Assembly (NCBI GenBank): GCA_012845835.1
Contig: JABAKD010000016.1
Coordinates: 12,993,507-13,057,506, forward strand
Length of the DNA stretch: 64,000 nt
Direction of reading: 5' to 3'
DNA from: Undaria pinnatifida
Lineage: Eukaryota; Sar; Phaeophyceae; Laminariales; Alariaceae
The notes beneath the pieces were generated by a model that was not told where the DNA came from, did not search any database, and worked only from the letters and a program-made list of their open reading frames with translations. Made by a program: the position numbers and the translations under genes. Positions within the stretch are counted from its first letter, which is position 1. Each line of letters opens with the position of its first letter. Of this stretch, positions 57,401 to 64,000 are shown piece after piece.

Positions 57401-60400
57401 GCGGTGTTTCCTGTCATCGTGTCACCGGAATAGAACTGCATTCTCCGTGTCGGGGGACGATAACAACAAAATGACCAGATAAAAAAATAAACAGCGGTGT
57501 TTCCAGCCATCGCGTCGCTGGAAATAGAAGTGCACTCACCACGTTGGGGGACAACGCCATCGCAAACACACAAAAAAAGAACCACAGTCGAAACGGCGGT
57601 GTTTCTTGTCAACGTGCCACCGAAACGAAAACGAAGTGCACTCGACAATGCCATCGCAAACACATACAAAAAAAAAAACATGATCAAACCGGTGGTATCC
57701 TCATAGGGTCGCCGAAAACAAAACCACGCTCTTCTTCTTGGGGACAATGCAACCGAACCGCAAAACACCAAAAAAAACAAGACCAGTCAAAATGTCGGCG
57801 TTTCTTGTCCTCGCGTCACCAAGGTAGATACTGCACTCTGCTTGTTTTGAGACAACGCCATCTCATCCACCTAAATAGGTCCAGAGTCAAAATGACGGCT
57901 TCCACCCAAAATAGCAACAAACTCTTCTCTTTGGCGGGAAATTACTTGGAATTAGAGTTGGGTTCATTTCCGCAGCAGGCAAATAAATACGTCAACAGAG
58001 CATCCGTGCGCATATTGGACTTCGACTGACTGTCCTTGTAAAGTTGTCCCGTTGACTTTGGTACCCTCATCGCAGTTAATTAGCCTTTCTACAACTGCAC
58101 GCACGATTGTTGGTGACAAACTACTTGCACTTAGTGTGGAATATTCTTCTGCAGTCGAAGAAAAGTTTAAGGTTACACACATGGACAAAACACAAAAAAC
58201 ACAGGGAGTCATTCAACGAGATTTTAACCTGATTTTCTCCTCCAGGTCGGACAGGTCGGCCTTAACCGGCACGTGGTCCACCCACGGCTCTAACAGGGGA
58301 AAGTACCACATGCTGTCCGCCACGCACCGAGACTCCACCTGCGGGGTCAAGAAAATAAATGGCAGAGAATACAAAACGAACCAAACAAAACAAAGCAAAG
58401 GAGAACAAAACAAAACAAAACGAAACAAAACAAGAGAAAACGAAACAAAAAGGAAAGCAAAACAACGCGTACGGACATGGACAGACCAACAAATAAAAAT
58501 AAAATAAACCAGCTGACGCGAAAGATACAACACGCACTTGCGTACCCTTCTCAGCATCACGGAACAGCCAACAAACACAAAAATACAATAACGTAAATTG
58601 AAGCAAAACGGCCATGGCACGTACGCACACACGTACTCCTTCCTCTCAGCGCTACTGAACAAAAAGCAGCATCCAAGTCACGCAAGAGATGCAACTGCCG
58701 CGACAAATACATGCTCTCTCGTCACATTGCCCAATATTACGCAAACAAAACAGCGAAGCAACGGATACCAATTGCCTTGGCATGTCCTCCTCCCAGCATT
58801 GCAGATAAACCAATCAATCAGTCATGCTGACGATGCAGATGCCGCGGCACAATGCTCCTCTCAGCGTTACGGAACAAAGCATGGCCAGTGATGCAAAAAA
58901 GCGATACCAACTGCCGCGGCACAAACTTCTTTTAGCATTAAGGGACGGGATTTTCAACCATAATCTACGCATTGTGGACCCGAAGCATAATTTTAACTAG
59001 AAATGCAAATTTACCTTGAGAATGACCGATCCCAGGCGCATCATGAAGCCATACCGACAAGCCGCGCAGTGTCCCTCAGCGTACACCAAGTACCTGCCAC
59101 GAGCGACCAATCACAATGGCCCATTCAAACGGCCAGCCAATCAGAAGGACCGGTTGCAAACGATAGAACAATCGCAAGCGTCGGTTGCAAGCGATAGACC
59201 AATCACAATGATTGGTAGCAAGGGGTAGACCAATCGCAAGGGCCAGTTGCAATGGTCGGCCAACTACAAGGATTGGTTGCAGACTATTAATAGACCAATG
59301 ACAAGGGTCGGCTGCATACTAAAAATGAACTAATGGCAACAATCTGTTTCAAGCGATAGATCGATCACAAAGACCGGTTTTCAGGCAATAGACCAATCAC
59401 GAGGGCCCGTTGCAGCGATCGACAAATCAGAAGGGTAGGTTGAAAGCGATAGACCCATCACACGGATCGGTTGTAAGTGATAGACCAATCACAAGGATCC
59501 GTTAGAAGCGATAGACCAATCACAAGGATATTGTTCGTCGCAAGAGATACACCAATCACAACGACCGGTTGCAAGCAACAGACCAATCACAAGGATCGAT
59601 TGCAAGCGATAGGCCAATCACAACGATCAGTTGCAATCGATAGGCCAATCATAAGGATCGGTTGCAAGCGGTCGGCCGATCACAGGGGCCCGTTGGAGTG
59701 GTCGGCCATTCATAAATCACAAGGACCGGTTGCAAGCGGTCAGTCAATCACAACGACCAGTTGCTGCGATCGACCAATCACTCACAAGGACCGGTAGCAG
59801 CGATCGCCCAATCACAAGAATCCGTAGCAGCAATAGACCAATCAGAAAACTCAATTAGGTATCAACCGATGCGGCGCAACTAAACACGAAGTTCACACGG
59901 CCGAAGGGTTTATTAATACTAAAAAACACGACGAGGCACACACAAGCCCCGAGCGAGCCAACAAACGAACAACCAAGAAAAATCCAGAAAAACAGCAGCG
60001 GAAGCAACAAGGAAATAGGAGAAACGGCGGGGCGTAGACAGCCGCCCGGCCTTCCGAGCCAGGCTATTCTCGTTGAAACCCCGTCCGTGTTTCCGCAACC
60101 ATATACCGCCGCCGAATTGCCGCTAGTGCACGTGCGAGAAACCGGCGTCGGCATACAAAAATGCAACACGGCGGAAAGTCCTCCATATGCTTCTCGACGA
60201 GCGCCCCTACTATGGTTTGTTGTTGTTTTCGTTGTTGTTGATCTCACATCAACAAATCGCTGGTAAAGTCGCGCACTGCGAACCAACACAGACAAAACAG
60301 ACGACAAAACCGCAATTCTCGTTTGTTGGCTCGCTATTCTACTATCAAGCAAAACAGGGTCAAGCCCGTTAGAACTGCACCCAAGTTTCGGCGACACAAA

Positions 60401-63400
60401 ACTTGAAAAATAATTGGAACACGAACGGAGCACTTCTTGCAGTGACACAACTGACTCTTAACACGTTCCTATTAATAACTCCTAAAAGAATCCTCGTCCA
60501 GTTCCAAGTGTTTTGTCCCCATGTAAGGGGTTACGGAATCAGTCACCACTTCGAAAAAACGCACAATGTGGGTCCTTGAAAAAAATGCAGGCGGCATCAG
60601 TTTTGCCAACGAACAATTAAAAATATTCTGGAAAGAAACAGCATCCCAATACAAACCCGGGGATACGGAGCAGGACGCCCCCCGGGCTCATGGAGGAAAA
60701 CCGAAACCCCTCCTCACTTGAATTTGGACTGCTGGTAGATGGGCGTGAAGTTTTCCCTCCCTCCCTTGAAGGGCACCGTGGTTGGGTCGAGGAAGCGCAT
60801 GCTCTCCCCCGCCACCTTCTTGTCTCGCATGTTCCACCCTTTTTTGATAAGTTAGCATAGCACGAGCAAGTAAGAGGAGGTTGGGAAGGAAGGGAGGGCA
60901 AGGGTAAGGACGCGCGTGCCACGCGGGAGCTTGAATTGGGGAAAACATGGAGCAGGGGGGGGGGGGGGTGGGGCTTGCGGCGTTCACTCGCTGACTCTTA
61001 AAAAGCTTTGTTTTGGGGGCGAAAACTGTTCCAGTGATGAAAAGGCTGTTCTGGTGTCGCTAACACTAGGACCTCGCGCAGAGGGTGCCTGTAAGGGCGG
61101 TCATCTTGTGCGCGTCGGTGGTCGGCGATCGGTGGCTGCAACAGCCATTTCAAAAGCGGAGGCTAGCTAAGTTCACGGCGCAGTGTACATTGAAAACTCG
61201 TGTGCACTCGGGCGGCCGTGGCCATAGCTCCGAAAGCGCTCACCAGCTTCAAACAAAAAACAGCTCTGTCTCCAATGAAAACGTCGGTAGTGCTCCACCT
61301 GCTTTCGGAGGACGAAACGCCCGTCAAAACAAACAAAAAACACATATGCAGACATGCAGACGTGGAGCTTATTTTATACACCGCGGAGGCATCCACGCTC
61401 TAGAAAGGGGCAAGTCGCGCTGCTCGAAGTGTACGTCACAAAGACACACCCGTTACCCCCTACTCAGCTTCGGGGGCGAAATGAGTGACGAGGAGACACC
61501 TTTTCATCCTCCTCTTCCTTCCCCTCCTTCTCCTCTTCCTCTCCCTCCCCCCCCCGCCATCCCCCTCGGGGGCGAAATGAGGGGATAGGAGATACCTTTT
61601 CCTCCTCCTCTTCCTTTCCCTCCTTCTCCTCTTCCTCCTCCTCCTCCTCCTCTTCCTCTCCCTCCTCTTCCCCCCCCCCCCTCCTCCTTCTCCTCCCCTC
61701 CACCCTCCTCCTTTTCCTCTTCCTCCTCATCCCTCTCTTCCTTTTCGTCCTCCCCACCCCTCTCCACGAAAAATCTAGTAATACGGAGCCATAACACCAA
61801 AGCTCACCCACGATGGCAGCATCCAGCAAAGGTACGCTCGATTCTCCCGAGTCTCCGCCCTCGGTCCCGCCCCCTCCCACCCTCCCCTCCCACTCGTGGG
61901 AAAGCCACGCCAGCGCCAGCCGCTGATTTGTCTCCCGGGTAGTCCCACCTCCGGTGGCGGTGCCTCTGAGGAGGAGGGGGTTTCCAAAGATATAAACGCC
62001 ACAAAATCGAGCGGGGGAAAAGGGGTGCATGGCGAACTTACGCGGGTGTATTTGTGTAAAGAGTGGACACCCCGGCCGTTTTGGCCGAGATGGCCGTTAC
62101 CGGCTAGCTCAACCCCGTTCCGGGAGGGCCGGGGCAAGTTACAGGAACATGGCCATTGTATAGCAAGTGAACGCAGGAAGGAGATAACTGTAACTGCTAT
62201 TGGCTGAATCCACCGTTAACGGGTACAAGATACAACTAGTTGTCGTCGCACGAATCACTATCAATAACTGGCCACACCAACCACTACTATTAAAAAGGCG
62301 CCCAAACAAAAAACGACTACAAATCAACAATTGTTCGGTATATCAACCATGACACGCTACAGCAACCCCGTTTAGCACCACGCTTCCGCCATGGGGGACA
62401 GAACACTAGGAGTTAGACTAGCATATAATAATGTTAGGACTTGGAAATGGGTTAAATTCCTGTATAACCGTTATATCGGTTACAAACACTCAGTACAGGT
62501 TTTATCAACCAGTGTTGATTTGATCCACAAATGCCGGGGACACCAACCGTTGTCGGGCACAACAACTACTACAGAACTTGGAGGGGAGTTCGTAAATAGC
62601 CCGGCAGGCATCAACCCCACCTGAAGAAGGCCGTCTCTTGTTTGTCTGCCCAGTCGCATGCGAAATTCTGGAAGTTTTCTTGCGTGAACAAGTCCCGCGG
62701 CTCCTCGATGGTCAACTCGCCCTCCTTGTTCACCTAGAAATAGAGGCACCCAGTATATACACCGGTTCATAATTATACAAACAAGGCAAAAAAACATTGG
62801 TCAAGGAAAAAAAAAAACAAGCCCGAATCCTGAGTGTGCTGGATGTCTCGAACGGGCATTGATAAACGAAAAAACCGGCTAAAAGACAACACACAAAATA
62901 AACAGGGAGATGTGTAGGTAAAGTACCAGGTTCTCTACCCAACTTCCCGGAAGGATCGTTCAGCGTCGGTTTCGCCGTTTGTCGAGGTCGAACTTCGTTC
63001 ATCGTACTAAAGTGGGGCGCTCCCAAAAGAGCCGGCACGTGCAAGCCCAACGTACCGGCACCATTCGGGGAACCGGCACTATGAGGAATAAAGGTTCCAG
63101 TCGCGCCAAGCGATTTGACCGGTACTATATAGAGCAGTCACACTATTCAACCGGTACCATTGGGAGCCCCCCACGGTACTGTGGCCGTTTACGTTCCTGG
63201 ATGATGTGCTGTTGTTGCCCGGCACATGTGAATTGCCCGTGGACAAGTTATAGGTGACGACCTACCAAAGCACCATGGAACGCAAGGCAATATATCCCCC
63301 TGTCCTCATTTCGTTCTCGTTTGGGTGAAGTCGTGCTCGATTTTTCACCAAAACTGGCGGGCACTCCAAGCTATCAAGCCAAGAGAAAATAGAAGTATCA

Positions 63401-64000
63401 CAGACGTTGAGTGTTACCGGGGGTTCCTCCTCTCAAACAAGTAAGTACATCAGTAAGTGCCGTACACACTTCCGACTTAAATCTAACAGAGTCAGACAAC
63501 ATTTATTACTAGATCGCTCCTTACATTCACAAAACGTAACAGAAGTGAACAAGGACACTACGCAGCTTTCAACGCTTGAGTATCGGCCAAATTGGTCCAA
63601 GTCATAGCTAAGGAATCTGCAATAACTAAATATATATGTTCACCGCCGACACAAAAAAATGGCTGTTATAGAGCGCTGTCTGTACCTGCAGGGGGGGGGG
63701 GGGGGGGGGGGGGGGGTGCCAGCGCTACAGCATCAACCACTGTCGACCACGAACGTTCGTCGCTAGAACAGAAGAAACCTCCGTCTCAGTCAACTTCCTT
63801 TTCAGTCAAAGGGCACCACAATTAGCCAGCACGGGAACTAAGGGGAGGATACGACGATAAAGAAATAAAACTCCCAGCGTTCTAAATATTGCCTGGTGGC
63901 TAAAGGTCTTCGGGAAAACCTTGCCCGTAGCGGCTTCCCAGTCTTCGGACGTAGGGAACGGGATGTCAGCAAATCTGTACTCGGAACAGCACACACGCAA
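54444..64000 (-). CDS. Glycosyltransferase family 90 (CAP10-type), 5' end outside window
   Basis: Minus-strand exons: 64000-63920 (partial), 62733-62621, 61965-61808, 60838-60718, 59093-59015, 58338-58229, 56940-56835, 56290-56114, 54572-54444. All introns are GT-AG and phases match at every join. GT90 landmarks are in order: RFADIPFPTSEDW, ETAFFRGTATGGGTTRETNQ, VPLLDAAIVGWNMRDKK, FTPIYQQSKFKYLVYAEGH, MMRLGSVILKVES, WYFPLLEPWVDHVPVKADL, DLEEKIRWCRSHDDECRKMA. These enzymes transfer sugars (glucose or xylose) onto proteins or surface glycans, usually in the secretory pathway. The last two exons add a Cys cluster (CATCSREGLCTRC) and a charged A/K/E/R-rich helix ending QGSLW, outside the usual domain. 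They fit by phase and splice sites but have weaker homology support. The donor of the first exon is the least certain. Confidence 0.9.
54605..55100 (+). repeat. Degenerate tandem repeat of gacgaaagggata units
   Basis: Variants of gacgaaagggatac, spaced every 20 to 30 bases, fill most of the last intron of the GT90 gene on its 3' side and end where the next MITE begins. Confidence 0.65.
55104..55290. mobile_element. TAGTGCCGGT palindromic MITE, best copy
   Basis: It begins cagtagtggtccctctatag and ends attatagaggtgtccactac plus tg, giving inverted ends. The interior has gggtagtgccggttgcccgt, gcggagtagtgccgattg and tatttccctctacagtgcac. It lies in the last GT90 intron. Confidence 0.75.
55430..55735 (+). 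repeat. Cryptic simple repeat of gat/atc/cga triplets and hexamers
   Basis: About 300 bases consist of gatcgatatcgatctcgatc-like strings, strongly self-complementary. It lies in the last GT90 intron. Confidence 0.8.
56990..57960 (+). repeat. Minisatellite of about 100 bases filling GT90 intron between exons at 58.3 and 56.9 kb
   Basis: About nine units each carry ggggacaatgccatcgcaaa, then caccaacaaaaaggacc, then gcggtgtttcctgtcatcgt and gtcaccggaaatagaac. Unit starts fall near 57038, 57138, 57245, 57346, 57454, 57546, 57640, 57737 and 57848. The array makes up about three quarters of a 1.29-kb intron. Confidence 0.85.
58377..58505 (+). repeat. (aaaac)n-rich tract
   Basis: acaaaacaaaacgaaacaaa-type sequence lies just upstream, in gene direction, of the exon at 58338. 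On the gene strand it is a long pyrimidine-rich (gtttt)n tract that probably serves as that acceptor's polypyrimidine region. Confidence 0.8.
59103..59860 (+). repeat. Minisatellite of about 31 bases with a CCAAT box in most units
   Basis: About 20 or more degenerate copies of accaatcacaaggatcggtt plus gcaagcgatag. The array starts about 10 bases from the exon at 59093-59015 and occupies nearly half of the intron before it in gene direction. No CRISPR features: units are contiguous, without unique spacers. Confidence 0.85.
60470..60535 (-). repeat. R1 family copy, inverted
   Basis: On the minus strand aaccccttacatggggacaa, then aacacttggaactggacgag. It lies in the GT90 intron between the exons at 60.8 and 59.1 kb. 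Confidence 0.5.
61496..61775 (+). repeat. Polypyrimidine (ctt/cct)n tract
   Basis: Nearly 280 bases of C and T lie on the plus strand. On the GT90 gene strand this is a polypurine (gag/gga)n run starting about 30 bases after the donor of the exon ending at 61808. The glutamate- and glycine-rich frames on the minus strand are side effects of it. Confidence 0.85.
63035..63180. mobile_element. TAGTGCCGGT palindromic MITE, diverged copy
   Basis: The segment contains accggcaccattcggggaac, ccagtcgcgccaagcgattt and gaccggtactatatagagc. It matches the family's middle and right end. It lies in the GT90 intron before the exon at 62733. Confidence 0.5.
63691..63716 (+). repeat. G run of 26
   Basis: This is the longest homopolymer in the window. 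It lies in the first GT90 intron seen here and reads as C on the gene strand. Confidence 0.85.

Noticed and set aside
59103-59860. Array of regularly spaced short repeats, CRISPR-like at first sight
   Set aside because: Units are contiguous and degenerate over their whole length, with no constant repeat and unique spacer, and the host is an intron-bearing eukaryote. It is a minisatellite.
59980-60140. Possible GT90 exon around NTDGVSTRIAWLG on the minus strand
   Set aside because: It resembles the GT90 IDG-R motif superficially, but splice sites and phase do not fit. The exon at 59093-59015 fits the gap exactly.
61464-62030. 188-codon minus-strand frame rich in Glu and Gly
   Set aside because: Only its upper part (61965-61808) is a real GT90 exon. 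The Glu/Gly/Arg part is the translation of an intronic polypurine tract.

Overview
The window is nuclear DNA of an intron-rich eukaryote. It contains four spliced host genes separated by repeat-rich DNA. Small exons (19 to 186 bases), phase-consistent GT-AG introns of 0.3 to 2.7 kb, many palindromic DNA elements, long G runs and tRNA-derived fragments together suggest a multicellular stramenopile, most likely a brown alga. That assignment is inference from gene structure and protein flavour. No ribosomal RNA or organelle marker is present.

Layout. 1-2282: no recognisable gene. 2288-8588: a nearly complete Ty1/copia-type LTR retrotransposon with two 751-base LTRs and a 5-base target duplication. 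It has gag and protease remains but no recognisable reverse transcriptase. 8589-11624: duplicated non-coding sequence. 11625-21857 (+): nine-exon gene for a DFRP1/ZC3H15-like, DRG-binding translation factor of 270 residues without the expected CCCH zinc fingers. 21858-26698: intergenic, with a miniature LTR (TRIM) element and one unidentified coding-like stretch. 26699-30518 (-): a two-exon (or longer) gene for a low-complexity protein of about 966 residues and unknown function. 31.1-39.0 kb: a nest of repeats, including a LINE 3' fragment, a 1.8-kb element with 0.5-kb inverted arms, and a second TRIM inserted in a dispersed repeat. 39053-51300 (+): seven-exon WrbA-type NAD(P)H:quinone oxidoreductase gene, including a 19-base microexon. 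51301-54443: intergenic repeats. 54444-64000 (-): nine exons of a glycosyltransferase family 90 (CAP10) gene whose 5' end lies beyond the window.

The four genes do not form a pathway: one acts in translation or ribosome quality, one is a redox flavoprotein, one is a secretory-pathway or surface glycosyltransferase, and one is unknown. The wrbA and GT90 genes converge. All exon models were assembled by hand from splice sites, phase agreement and protein-family similarity. The exon joins of the DFRP, WrbA and GT90 genes all keep frame.

The most notable observations are the zinc-finger-less DFRP protein with only phase-0 introns and the 19-base wrbA microexon. GT90 introns are built of minisatellites, one carrying a CCAAT box in nearly every unit right up to an exon. 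There are two TRIMs with a shared unusual primer site, one with a paralogous empty site 10 kb away. A palindromic MITE family and an (ACCCG)n-filled MITE family recur through the second half of the window.
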